From assembly GCA_021324575.1 (NCBI GenBank), contig JAJPIW010000026.1, forward strand, positions 1 to 64,000: DNA of 64,000 bases. Reading direction: 5' to 3'. The notes beneath the pieces are model-generated. The model was not told where the DNA came from. It ran no database searches and worked only from the letters and a program-made list of their open reading frames with translations. The translations under genes were made by a program, and so were the position numbers. Source of the stretch: Intrasporangiaceae bacterium (GTDB lineage Bacteria; Actinomycetota; Actinomycetes; Actinomycetales; Dermatophilaceae). Positions 48,622-57,475 of this stretch are shown in pieces. Position 1 is the stretch's first letter, and each line of letters opens with the position of its first letter.

Positions 48622-51201
48622 ATGAGCAGCGACGTGGCGGAGCCGGACGGCGGGGTCGTCGGCCGCTACCGGTCCCGCCTCGCGGTGACGGCGCGCGGGC
48701 AGCAACCGCCGACCGACGAGCTCACCGGACCGGCCGGCATACGGGAGCACCAGAACGCCGTCGTCGATGCGCTCGACGCGCTCGGGCTGCACGGTCTGCG
48801 CAGCGCCCAGGCCGAGGCGCGGCGGTTCGTCCGCGACGACGGGGTCCGCTACGGCTCCGCGACGGCCAAGCGACGCACCGGATCCGCCCGCCCGGTCCGG
48901 CGCTGGGAGATCGACCCGATCCCGGTCCTGATCCCGGCCGCCGAGTGGTCCACGCTCGAGGCCGGCCTCCAGCAACGCGCGCTCCTCCTGGACAAGGTGC
49001 TGGCCGACCTCTACGGGGAGCAGCGCCTCCTGCGCGAGGGGGTCATCCCGCCCGAGGTCGTCTACGGGCACCCCGGCTTCGTCCACCAGGCCGTCGGCAC
49101 CGGTGGAACCCCCCAGGGTCGGCTCGTCCTGACCGCGGCCGACCTCGGTCGGGGCGCGGACGGCAGCTGGCAGGTCATCGCCGACCGCGACGAGACCCCG
49201 GCGGGCGCGGGCTACGCGATGGCCAGCCGCCGGATCACGACCCGGGTCATGGCCGCCCTGCACCGTGGCAGCGACATCGTCCGGCTCCGCGGCTTCTTCC
49301 ACACGATGACCCTGGCTCTGCAGGACGTGAGCGTCACCGGGGCGACACGGCCCCGCATCGTCCTGCTGTCGCCGGGCGCCGACAGTGATACCGCGTTCGA
49401 GCAGTCGTTCATCGCGACCCTGTGCGGCTTCCCCGTCGTCGAGGCCGAGGACCTCGTCATGCGCGACGGCCGGGTCTGGATCGAGACGAGCGACCGGCCC
49501 GAACCGGTCGACGTGATCCTCCGCCGGGTCGACGCCGCCCTCTCCGACCCGCTGGAGCTGCGGGCCGACTCCGAGGTCGGGGTGCCCGGCCTGATCGAGG
49601 CGGTTCGTCGCGGGCAGGTCACCGTGGCCAACCCGATCGGGGCCGGGCTGCTCGACAACCCCGGGCTGCTCCCCTACCTGCCCCGAGCCGCGCGCCACCT
49701 GCTCGACGAGGACCTGCTTCTCCCGTCGCCGCAGACGTGGTGGTGTGGCGACCCGGCCGCCAGGGGCCATGTCCTCGCCCACCTCGACAGCCTCATCGTC
49801 AAGCCGATCGCCGCCGACGGTCCCGGGGAGAGCCGCTTCGGCTGGCGGCTCAGCGCCACGCAGCGTGAGGAGCTCCGGCGTGCGATCGAGCTGCGCCCCT
49901 GGGCTTGGTGCGGCCAGGCGGCGCTGCCGCTCTCGACCGCTCCGGTCGTCACACCGTCCGGCCTCGAGCCGCGTCGGCTCGTCCTGCGCACCTTCACGGT
50001 CACGGCGCGGGGCACGGCCCACGTGCTGCCCGGCGGCCTCGGCCGCGTCGCCCCGCGCGACGGCGACTCCTATGTGTCGACGGCCGCCGGCGCGCTGGCC
50101 AAGGACGTCTGGGTCGTGGCGGCAGACGGCGCCGATGGCCTTGTCCCGCAACCGATTCCGATCGACGCAGCCCAGCGCACGGCATACCGGACGACACCCT
50201 CGCCGCGTGTCGCCAGCAGCCTCTACCGCGTCGGTCGGCAGGCCGAGCGGGTCGAGGGGACGGCGCGTCTGCTGCGCGTCACGGCCGACCTCGTCGAGGA
50301 CCACGGCACCCGGCCCGGAACCCCCGGCGCGGCCGCCATGGCCGCCCTGCTCGGCGCCGTCACCTCGATCACCGGCACCGGCATCGGCTCGGGCCCGGAC
50401 GAACGCGCCGCCACCGAGGACTCCCTCACCCTCCTGCGCCGGCTGCTCGTCGACGTCGAGACCCCCGGATCGGTCTCGTATGCCGCCGCCCGGTTGGTCC
50501 GGGCGGCCCAGGAGGTGCGCGACCAGCTCTCCGGCGACGCCTGGATCGTGCTCTCCCGGTTGGAGCGGACCCTCGGCGAGACGCCCGGTGACGACGTCCA
50601 GCTCCAACCGCAGCTGGCCCACGTCCTGGAGTCAGGGCTGGCCATCGCGGGAATCGTCGTCGAGAGCATGGTCCGCGACGCGGCGTGGGGGTTCATCGAC
50701 GCGGGCACCCGGATCGAACGGGCCCAGCACACTCTCGCCCTGCTCGGCCGGACCCTCGCAACGCCTCGGTCGCCGGTCACCGACGGCCAGGTCACCGAGG
50801 CCGTCCTCAGCGCGGGCGAGAGCATCATCACCCACCGCCGCCGGATGGTCACCGGCGAGGGGCCCGCCTCCCCCATCCAGTCGGCCGTCACCCTCCTGCT
50901 CGTCGACCCAGGCAACCCGCGGTCGGTCGCGTTCTGCTTCGCCCGGCTCGCCGAGGACCTGCGGCTCGTCGGCGACGAGACGCTCGCGACCCGGGCCGAG
51001 GCCCTGCTCGACAGCATCCGGGCCCTCGACATCGACGAGCTGTGCGCCGGCGACCGCAGCGGCCTCGCCGAGACCCTGAGCCGGTTCTTCGACGACACGC
51101 ACGGTCTGGGTCTGGCGATCACCAAGGCGCACTTCACCCGTCGTGCGCCGCAGCACACGCTGCGCACCCAGTGGGCCACGGCGACCGAGACGGTGGGCTG
51201 A
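48622..51201 (+). CDS. Circularly permuted ATP-grasp / alpha-E domain protein
   Basis: The 859-residue protein has an N-terminal circularly permuted ATP-grasp type 2 domain (about residues 100-500; motifs VYGHPGFVHQAVG, VLLSPGADSDTAFEQS, LPSPQTWWCGD) and a C-terminal alpha-E helical domain (about 540-859; LYRVGRQAERVEGTARLLRV, WGFIDAGTRIERAQHTLALL). These occur with a transglutaminase (here 3 bases later) in a peptide-bond-forming/cleaving system of unknown substrate. ATG at 48622; a GTG at 48613 is possible. Confidence 0.9.
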   Translation: MSSDVAEPDGGVVGRYRSRLAVTARGQQPPTDELTGPAGIREHQNAVVDALDALGLHGLRSAQAEARRFVRDDGVRYGSATAKRRTGSARPVRRWEIDPIPVLIPAAEWSTLEAGLQQRALLLDKVLADLYGEQRLLREGVIPPEVVYGHPGFVHQAVGTGGTPQGRLVLTAADLGRGADGSWQVIADRDETPAGAGYAMASRRITTRVMAALHRGSDIVRLRGFFHTMTLALQDVSVTGATRPRIVLLSPGADSDTAFEQSFIATLCGFPVVEAEDLVMRDGRVWIETSDRPEPVDVILRRVDAALSDPLELRADSEVGVPGLIEAVRRGQVTVANPIGAGLLDNPGLLPYLPRAARHLLDEDLLLPSPQTWWCGDPAARGHVLAHLDSLIVKPIAADGPGESRFGWRLSATQREELRRAIELRPWAWCGQAALPLSTAPVVTPSGLEPRRLVLRTFTVTARGTAHVLPGGLGRVAPRDGDSYVSTAAGALAKDVWVVAADGADGLVPQPIPIDAAQRTAYRTTPSPRVASSLYRVGRQAERVEGTARLLRVTADLVEDHGTRPGTPGAAAMAALLGAVTSITGTGIGSGPDERAATEDSLTLLRRLLVDVETPGSVSYAAARLVRAAQEVRDQLSGDAWIVLSRLERTLGETPGDDVQLQPQLAHVLESGLAIAGIVVESMVRDAAWGFIDAGTRIERAQHTLALLGRTLATPRSPVTDGQVTEAVLSAGESIITHRRRMVTGEGPASPIQSAVTLLLVDPGNPRSVAFCFARLAEDLRLVGDETLATRAEALLDSIRALDIDELCAGDRSGLAETLSRFFDDTHGLGLAITKAHFTRRAPQHTLRTQWATATETVG

Positions 51202-51203
51202 GC

Positions 51204-52094
51204 ATGGCCAACCACTACGAGGTGCGACACCGGACGACCTACACCTACGACGACGACGTCGAGGCCTGCTACGAACGCGGCCCGCTCCGCCCCCGCGACA
51301 CCCCCTACCAACAGGTGCAGTCGCACGAGGTCACCGTCAGCCCCGAGCCGGACCTCGTCACCGACCACACCGACCACTTCGGCAACCACACGCAGTACCT
51401 CGAGATCCGCACACCCCACACCGAGCTCGTCGTCGACAAGCGGACCGTGGTCACCGTCGACTGGCCGACCCCGGACCCGGCCGTGCTCGACGCCCACACC
51501 GTCGCCGACGTCGCCCTGCGCACGACCGGCCAGCCGGACGCCCCACTTGTGCACACGGCATACCGGCTGCCCTCCCGACTGGTCGACATCGGCCCGGAGG
51601 TCATCGCGTATGCCGCACCGATCCTCTCCCCCGACCGTCCGTTCGGGGAGGCGCTCGCCGCGCTCTACGAGGCGGTCTACTCCGACTTCCGGTACGAGAA
51701 GGGGGCCACGTCGGTGCGTACGACGTTGCCCGAGCTGCTCGAGCTGCGGGCCGGCGTGTGCCAGGACTTCGCCCACCTCGCCCTCGGCGCCCTGCGCTGG
51801 GCCGGGCTCACCGCCCGCTACGTGAGCGGCTACATCGAGACGACCCCGCCGCCCGGGCGGCCCAAGCTGGCCGGCTCCGACGCGACCCACGCCTGGGTGT
51901 CCGTGCTGGCGCCGGACGGCACCTGGGTCGACCTCGACCCGACGAACAACCACTTCGCCGACTCCCGCTACATCGTCAGCGCGTGGGGCCGCGACTTCGC
52001 CGACGTGTCACCGCTCAAGGGCGTCGTCTTCACCGAGAGCCCGACGTCGCGGCTCAAGGTCGGCGTCGACGTCATCCCGCTCGACGCGTCGTAG
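51204..52094 (+). CDS. Transglutaminase-like protein
   Basis: The 296-residue protein has an N-terminal beta domain (YEVRHRTTYTYDDDVEACYERG...) and a transglutaminase core with catalytic Cys in RAGVCQDFAHLAL, His in SDATHAWVSVL and Asp in WVDLDPTNN. It starts 3 bases after the ATP-grasp gene, in the usual ATP-grasp/alpha-E/transglutaminase operon. The system's product is unknown. Confidence 0.92.
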   Translation: MANHYEVRHRTTYTYDDDVEACYERGPLRPRDTPYQQVQSHEVTVSPEPDLVTDHTDHFGNHTQYLEIRTPHTELVVDKRTVVTVDWPTPDPAVLDAHTVADVALRTTGQPDAPLVHTAYRLPSRLVDIGPEVIAYAAPILSPDRPFGEALAALYEAVYSDFRYEKGATSVRTTLPELLELRAGVCQDFAHLALGALRWAGLTARYVSGYIETTPPPGRPKLAGSDATHAWVSVLAPDGTWVDLDPTNNHFADSRYIVSAWGRDFADVSPLKGVVFTESPTSRLKVGVDVIPLDAS

Positions 52095-52112
52095 CTTCTG
52101 CTAGCAAAGGTT

Positions 52113-52152
52113 GGGTCTCTTAGCGCAGGTTGCACCCTGTGCTGAGTGACCC
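52113..52152. terminator. Weak hairpin after the transglutaminase gene
   Basis: GGGTCTCTTAGC (52113-52124) and GCTGAGTGACCC (52141-52152) pair with two mismatches. It is 18 bases after the stop. A terminator role is possible but unproven. Confidence 0.35.
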
Positions 52153-52228
52153 GAGGTCTGCTGAGTCATGCGCCGGGGACCGCACCAACCCACCTGGCTC
52201 GGCGACGTGGCCGCATCACGGGCGACGT

Positions 52229-53140
52229 TCAGGCGGCGGCCCGTCGGCCGTGGGCCACCTCGTGCAGGACCGCGACCGCTCGGGCCACCGCAGGGTTGGC
52301 GTCGCTGCCCTCCCGGACGAAGGTGACGATGCGCCGGGTCGGGGTGGGGTCGACGATGGTCAGGGCCCGAGCACCGGGGGGGAGGACCCCGACAGCAAGC
52401 CGCGGGATGGCGGTCAGGCCGACACCGGCCGCGGCGAAGGCGATGGCGGCGTGGTGGTCACTGGCGCGCGCGACGTAGCGCGGCGTGAACCCGGCCGCGC
52501 GCCACGCCTTGGCGAGGATCCGGCCGCAGGTCGTGTCCTGGAAGTCGTCGTCGATCCAGCGCTGGCCGGCGAGCGCGGCGACCGACACCTCGTCGCCTGC
52601 CGCGAGTGGGTGGTCGGCCGCGAGGATGAGCGCGTAGGGCTCCTCGAGGAGGACGTGCCGGCGGTAGCCGGGCAGGGCGGTCGGCTCGTCGTCGGGGTCC
52701 TCGGTGCGTAGGTCGATGTCATAGCCCTGCTTGGCCGTCCCGGGGTACTCGTTGAGCCCGAGGGTGAGCATCACGTCGGGGAACTCGCTGATCAATGTCC
52801 TTGCCACCAAAGGGATCCAGGTCTCCCCCGCCGAGGCGAAGGTGCCGATCGACAGGTTGCCCGTGCGCCCGTCGCGCAGGTCGTCGACGAGGCCACCGAG
52901 CCGGCTCAGGCTGTCCATGACCTCCTCACTGCGGGCGGCGAGGAGGCGGCCCGCGGCCGTGGGGGCGATGCCGCGGCCGGACTTCTCGAAGAGGGCCAGG
53001 CCGGTCTCGCGCTGGAGCGCGGTGATCTGCTGGCTCACCGCCGAGGGGCTGTAGCCGAGGTGGTTGGCGGCCGCCTGGACGGTGCCGCTGGCCACGACGG
53101 CACGGAAGACACGCAGGCGCTGGACGTCGAGAACGGACAT
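52229..53140 (-). CDS. LysR-family transcriptional regulator
   Basis: The 303-residue protein has the LysR winged helix (LRVFRAVVASGTVQAAANHLGYSPSAVSQQI) and a periplasmic-binding-like effector domain. LysR proteins activate divergent genes; the nearest divergent feature is a small gene at 53223 and beyond it the EamA gene on the same strand as lysR. ATG at 53140. The AT-rich intergenic stretch at 53141-53222 (with TTAAGAAATCATCG) probably contains its promoter. Confidence 0.9.
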   Translation of the reverse strand: MSVLDVQRLRVFRAVVASGTVQAAANHLGYSPSAVSQQITALQRETGLALFEKSGRGIAPTAAGRLLAARSEEVMDSLSRLGGLVDDLRDGRTGNLSIGTFASAGETWIPLVARTLISEFPDVMLTLGLNEYPGTAKQGYDIDLRTEDPDDEPTALPGYRRHVLLEEPYALILAADHPLAAGDEVSVAALAGQRWIDDDFQDTTCGRILAKAWRAAGFTPRYVARASDHHAAIAFAAAGVGLTAIPRLAVGVLPPGARALTIVDPTPTRRIVTFVREGSDANPAVARAVAVLHEVAHGRRAAA

Positions 53141-53222
53141 GACTCGACCATACAGCAGATAAGGATGGTCGTTAAGAAATCATCGCTTGTCCTTTCGAAT
53201 CAACGGGAGCAGGGTTGAGGTC

Positions 53223-53417
53223 ATGAACACCTACTCCTTCCCCCTCGGAACCGACCACGACGACTACGACGCCACCCGGGTGGCCGCCGACCTCCGCGCC
53301 CAGCGCGGCTCCGCACAGGCCACCGGGTCGAGTCGCTCGCGGCGGCCCCACCTCTCCGACCTGCTCGGCTTCACAACAGGTCGGGCGGCGTCTCGGGGCC
53401 ACCGCGTCGCTCGGTGA
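53223..53417 (+). CDS. Small hypothetical protein divergent from LysR
   Basis: The frame from ATG 53223 gives 64 residues (MNTYSFPLGTDHDDYDATR...), preceded by a weak GAGG site. Its last 47 bases overlap the 3' end of the convergent EamA gene. No domain recognised. Strong GC codon bias in the first half supports translation. Confidence 0.45.
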   Translation: MNTYSFPLGTDHDDYDATRVAADLRAQRGSAQATGSSRSRRPHLSDLLGFTTGRAASRGHRVAR

Positions 53418-54279
53418 CGGCGACGACGACGATCCCCACGAGGATCAGCCCCAGCCCCACCCAGGACCCCACGGTCAGCACCTCGCCGACCACGACGACG
53501 GCGAGCAGGGTTGCGACGAGCGGCTCGGCGAGCGCCAGCGTCGTCGCGGTCGAGGCGGCCAGGGCCCGCAGGCCGTAGCCGAACAGCAGGTATGCCGCGG
53601 CCATCGGCAGTACGGCGAGATAGCCCAGCACGACCAGTCCCCGGCCCGAGAGCAGTGGCCCCGGCCGGCCGAGCACGAACCACGGCAGCAGGACCACAGC
53701 CGCCAGGACGAACATCGACGCCATGACCGCGCGCGAGGGTGCGCCGGCCGCGATCAGCCTGGACCCGGCATACGAGTAGACGGCGTACCCGAACCCGGCC
53801 CCCAGCGCGAGGAGAACCCCCACCACGGGGCTGTGGCCGGGCGCCGCGTGGGCGCCGTACGCGAGCAGTCCCATCCCCACGACGGCGACGCCCGTGGCGA
53901 GCAGCCACGGGAGGCGCACCCGGCGGCGGTCGAGCACGAGCTCGAGCAGGGCCGCGAAGACCGGCCCCGAGCCGAGCGCGAGGACGTTGCCGATGGCGAC
54001 CCCGACTCGCGCCATCGACGCGTAGTACATCGACGCATAGAGGATCACCCCCACCGCTCCGGCGGCCAGCGCGCCGCGGGCCGAGCGGTCGCGCAGGAGG
54101 CGGGTCGTGGACCGTGCGTCGACGGCATACAGGATCAGTGCGCCGACGCCGAACGTCGACAGCCCGATGAGGGTCGCGCTGGAGCCGGCGGGGGCATAGT
54201 GCGCGACCGTGCCGGTCGTCCCCCAGAGCACGCAGGCGGCCAGGACCGATGCCGTATGCCGGGTGCTCGCCGTCGCCAT
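53371..54279 (-). CDS. EamA/DMT-family transporter
   Basis: The 302-residue protein has ten hydrophobic helices in two EamA halves (VLAACVLWGTTGTVAHYAP; SPVVGVLLALGAGFGYAVYS). Drug/metabolite exporters of amino acids or other small compounds. It follows a LysR gene and is convergent with the small gene. ATG at 54279. Confidence 0.88.
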   Translation of the reverse strand: MATASTRHTASVLAACVLWGTTGTVAHYAPAGSSATLIGLSTFGVGALILYAVDARSTTRLLRDRSARGALAAGAVGVILYASMYYASMARVGVAIGNVLALGSGPVFAALLELVLDRRRVRLPWLLATGVAVVGMGLLAYGAHAAPGHSPVVGVLLALGAGFGYAVYSYAGSRLIAAGAPSRAVMASMFVLAAVVLLPWFVLGRPGPLLSGRGLVVLGYLAVLPMAAAYLLFGYGLRALAASTATTLALAEPLVATLLAVVVVGEVLTVGSWVGLGLILVGIVVVAVTERRGGPETPPDLL

Positions 54280-54313
54280 GGACGCGACCCTAGGCGCTCC
54301 CTAGGCTCTCGGC

Positions 54314-55600
54314 ATGACTGGTGTGCAGCGCGGACCCGGGCGGGCTCGGCAGGGCACGATCTACCGGGCCGGGGTTTTCGGGCACCATCCGTCGGTGCCG
54401 ACCGACGCGGCCTCGCTGGAGCGAAGGGCCCTGCGGGCGATGTCTCCGGTGGCGCGGGCCTATGTCGCCGGCGGGGCGGGTGAGGGCGCGACGATGCGGG
54501 CCAACCGGGAGGCTTTCGACCGGTGGCGGGTCGTGCCGCGGATGCTCCACGGGGTGACGTCGCGGGACCTGTCGACCTCTGTCCTGGGGACGGAGCTGCG
54601 GGCTCCGTTGTTGCTGGCTCCGGTCGGGGCCGGATGCCTCGTGGCGTCGGACAGCGACGTCTTGATCGCGCGGGGGGCCGCGGCGGCGGACGTGCCCTAC
54701 GTCTTCAGCAACCAGGGCTGCAACCCGCTGGAGGAGACGGCGGCGGCGATGGGGTCGACACCGTTCTGGCAGCAGCTGTACTGGTCCACCGACGAGGCGC
54801 TCGTCGACTCGATGATCGGCCGGGCCGAGGCGGCGGGCGCTCGCGCGCTGGTGGTCACCATCGACACGACGATGCTCGGCTGGCGGCCGCAGGACCTCAA
54901 CCTCGGTTCGCTGCCCTTCGCCCGCGGGATGGGCATCGCGCAGTACACGAGCGACCCGCGCTTCCGTGCCCTGGTGGCCGAGCGGCTTGCTGCGGCGTCC
55001 GGCCCACGGGCCAAGGTGGAGGTGACCGTCGGGGCGGTCCGGACGCTCCTCACGATGTCGCGAACCCACCCCGGCGACTTCCGCGAGAACCTCCGCTCCC
55101 CCGAGCCGCGGGCGGCCGTCGAGACGTTCCTCGACATCTACTCCAACCCGGCCCTCTCCTGGTCACACCTCGCGACCCTCCGCCAGCGGACGTCGATCCC
55201 GGTGCTGCTCAAGGGGATCCTGCATCCCGATGATGCGCGGCGGGCGTTCGACGAGGGGGTGGACGGGGTGATCGTCTCCAACCACGGCGGGCGTCAGGTC
55301 GACCGGTCGGTCGCCTCGCTCGATGCGCTCGTGGCCGTTCGTGCGGCCGTGGGACCGGATCCGGTCGTGTTGCTGGACAGCGGAATCCGGACCGGTGCCG
55401 ACCTGTTTGTCGCGCTCGCGCTGGGCGCCGACGCCTGCCTGCTCGGGCGACCGCACATCTACGGGCTGGCCCTGGACGGTGCCGATGGAGTCCGTCAGGT
55501 CGTCGAGAACGTCATCGCCGAGCTCGACCTCACCATGGGCCTCGTCGGTATCGACTCGATCGCGGCGATCACCCGCGACCTGCTCGTTCCCGTCGTGTGA
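54314..55600 (+). CDS. FMN-dependent alpha-hydroxy-acid oxidase (lactate 2-monooxygenase-like)
   Basis: The 428-residue TIM-barrel protein has GVTSRDLSTSVLGTELRAPLLLAPVG, FSNQGCNPLEETAAAM, VTIDTTMLGWRPQDLN, LKGILHPDDA, VIVSNHGGRQVDRSVAS (catalytic His and Arg) and LLDSGIRTGADL. This order matches lactate 2-monooxygenase/L-lactate oxidase. It oxidises L-lactate or another 2-hydroxy acid. ATG at 54314. Confidence 0.9.
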   Translation: MTGVQRGPGRARQGTIYRAGVFGHHPSVPTDAASLERRALRAMSPVARAYVAGGAGEGATMRANREAFDRWRVVPRMLHGVTSRDLSTSVLGTELRAPLLLAPVGAGCLVASDSDVLIARGAAAADVPYVFSNQGCNPLEETAAAMGSTPFWQQLYWSTDEALVDSMIGRAEAAGARALVVTIDTTMLGWRPQDLNLGSLPFARGMGIAQYTSDPRFRALVAERLAAASGPRAKVEVTVGAVRTLLTMSRTHPGDFRENLRSPEPRAAVETFLDIYSNPALSWSHLATLRQRTSIPVLLKGILHPDDARRAFDEGVDGVIVSNHGGRQVDRSVASLDALVAVRAAVGPDPVVLLDSGIRTGADLFVALALGADACLLGRPHIYGLALDGADGVRQVVENVIAELDLTMGLVGIDSIAAITRDLLVPVV

Positions 55601-55679
55601 CGCCGGACCCAGGGTCCCGGGGAACGCAACTTCCGATCCGCCGAACAGGCCGGCTCGACTCAGCCGTTCCGCTCATTGA

Positions 55680-55712
55680 CTTTACCGTGTCTTTACTGTT
55701 TCTTTAACCTTG
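55680..55712 (+). promoter_or_regulatory. Three 10-11-bp direct repeats in the promoter of the 55760 gene
   Basis: The AT-rich stretch holds CTTTACCGTGT, CTTTACTGTTT and CTTTAACCTTG in tandem (on the minus strand GTAAAG three times). Direct repeats with about 11-bp period are typical of OmpR-family response regulator sites (MtrA/PhoP-like). TTGACT lies at 55676-55681. Confidence 0.5.
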
Positions 55713-55759
55713 TTAGACCATCTGGCGAGCAGGTGGGAGTCCGTTACGAGGTCGGTGAC

Positions 55760-56125
55760 ATGGGTTTCTTCGAACGCAGCAGCTTCCGGTTCTCCCGGTC
55801 GATGCCCGATGCCGACGACCCCGGTCGCGGACCTGTGGCCGAGGCGCAACCGGGCACGACAGATCCCTCGGGCGACCCCGGCCCGCTTGAGCCGTCCGGG
55901 GCATCGGAGGGTCTGCCGCGGATCACCCGTGTCCAGGGGGGTCGCTATGTGATCACGGACGGCGCTGGTCGTCAGATCGGCACGATTCGCGGTGACTACG
56001 TGATCGGCTTCACCGTGACGTGCTGGGACTCACAGCGCCGGTTCAGCGACCTCGATCAGGCTTCGGCCGCGATCTCGGCCGAAGCGAACGCTCGCATCAT
56101 GGCTCGGCTGCCCGCCCCGTCCTGA
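55760..56125 (+). CDS. Small hypothetical protein
   Basis: The 121-residue protein has a Pro/Gly/Asp-rich N-terminal half and a folded-looking C-terminal part (RITRVQGGRYVITDGAGRQ, IGTIRGDYVIGFTVTCWDS). The C-terminal part may be a beta-barrel of a small secreted or cytoplasmic family; no signal peptide. ATG at 55760. The promoter region is unusually AT-rich and contains direct repeats. Confidence 0.65.
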   Translation: MGFFERSSFRFSRSMPDADDPGRGPVAEAQPGTTDPSGDPGPLEPSGASEGLPRITRVQGGRYVITDGAGRQIGTIRGDYVIGFTVTCWDSQRRFSDLDQASAAISAEANARIMARLPAPS

Positions 56126-56183
56126 CCGGTCACCGACCACCGCAGCGAGCGGCTCTGCGCCGGGCACCTCGCACGTCCGTGGA

Positions 56184-57116
56184 TCAGCGGCTGCCGCGGC
56201 GGCCTCGTGGCCTCAGCCGGACACCAGGGAGCGCCGGGGCCGGAATCCTTTGTCGCACACCGGTGTAGCCCTCCACCACACCGAACCGGTCGCCCTCCGC
56301 CTCCCACTCCGCGCGGAACGTCTCGATCTCCTCATGGCTACGGCCCACGAAGTTCCACCACATGACGAGCTCCTCCTCGAACGGCGCGCCCCCGATGAGC
56401 ACCATCCGCGCCCCCTCCGCACCGGCCTGCAGCGTGACCTCCCGGCAGCCAGTCTCGAGGAAGCCGAGCTCGGTCGCCCCAACCCGCTCCTCGTCGACCC
56501 AGATCTCGCCCTGGTCGACGAGGAAGCCGTGCTCGTATGTCGGGTCGAGACTGAGCCTGAACGACGCCCCCGACACCAGGTCGAGCTGGGCGCCGACCAG
56601 TGGTGTGTGCGTCTCCACCGGACTTGACCCGACGCCATCCAGCGAGCCGAGGAACACCCGCGCGTGACCGGCATACGAGGGCAGCTCGACGGGCTCCGCG
56701 GCGAAGTGGGCGAAGGCACGCGGGGCGTCCCGGGCCTCAGCCGGGAGCGCGACCCAGAGCTGAACCCCATGCAGGACAACGGTTTCCGGTGTCGACACCT
56801 CCGAGTGGGCGATCCCGTGACCACTGGTCATCAGGTTGACCTCGCCGGGCCGGACCATCGCGTGGTTCCCGGCGCTGTCGCGGTGCTCTATCTCGCCGGT
56901 GAACAGCCAGGAGACGGTCTGCAGCCCGGTGTGCGGGTGCGGGGCGACGTCCATGCCGGGTCCGTCAGCGCCGACCCGGGTCGGGCCGTAGTGGTCGGCG
57001 AAGCACCAGGCCCCGATGAACGCGCGCTCACGGCCGGGCAGCGTGCGCCGCACCGTCATCCCCCGTAGCCCGCCGAGCGGCACCTCGCGGGCCTCGACCA
57101 CCTGGAGCCCAGCCAC
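56184..57116 (-). CDS. Pirin-family protein
   Basis: The 310-residue protein has the double cupin layout with the iron-binding motif APHPHTGLQTVSWLF and TGEIEHRDSAGN, HGIAHSE. Pirins can act as quercetin 2,3-dioxygenases or regulators. The start is GTG at 57116. Followed by GNAT and histidine-kinase genes upstream on the same strand. Confidence 0.92.
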   Translation of the reverse strand: MAGLQVVEAREVPLGGLRGMTVRRTLPGRERAFIGAWCFADHYGPTRVGADGPGMDVAPHPHTGLQTVSWLFTGEIEHRDSAGNHAMVRPGEVNLMTSGHGIAHSEVSTPETVVLHGVQLWVALPAEARDAPRAFAHFAAEPVELPSYAGHARVFLGSLDGVGSSPVETHTPLVGAQLDLVSGASFRLSLDPTYEHGFLVDQGEIWVDEERVGATELGFLETGCREVTLQAGAEGARMVLIGGAPFEEELVMWWNFVGRSHEEIETFRAEWEAEGDRFGVVEGYTGVRQRIPAPALPGVRLRPRGRRGSR

Positions 57117-57130
57117 CGGGACGCGCCCTG

Positions 57131-57475
57131 TCAGCTGAGGTCGAACTCGGCGCGCCGGTCCGGCGGCACGAGGTCGAGGTAGTCGGGGTGCTTGGCGATG
57201 AAGCCTCGCACCGACGGGCAGTACGGCAGTACCGACAGGTGCGCCGCCCGGGTCTGGTCGAGCGCGTCGCGGATCAGCCGCTGCGCGAGGCCACGCCCCT
57301 GGTAGGCCGGGTCGACCTCGGTGTGCGGGAACGCTCGGACTCCGCCGGGCCGCTCGCGGTACTCGGTGAACCCGGCCAGCGCACCGTCGACGTGGACCTC
57401 GAACCGGCCCATCGCCGGGACATCGACGACCTCGACCACCTCTGGCGCATCGGCCTCCGGAGCTGCTTCGGTCAC
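57131..57475 (-). CDS. GNAT-like (YidJ-type) N-acetyltransferase
   Basis: The 114-residue protein has GALAGFTEYRERPGGVRAFPHTEVDPAYQGRGLAQRLIRDAL (Q-x-x-G-x-G/A acetyl-CoA loop) and LSVLPYCPSVRGFIAKHPDY. This is the small GNAT subgroup that acetylates amines. Its GTG start at 57475 overlaps the stop of the kinase/DUF4153 gene (GTGA). Confidence 0.85.
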   Translation of the reverse strand: MTEAAPEADAPEVVEVVDVPAMGRFEVHVDGALAGFTEYRERPGGVRAFPHTEVDPAYQGRGLAQRLIRDALDQTRAAHLSVLPYCPSVRGFIAKHPDYLDLVPPDRRAEFDLS

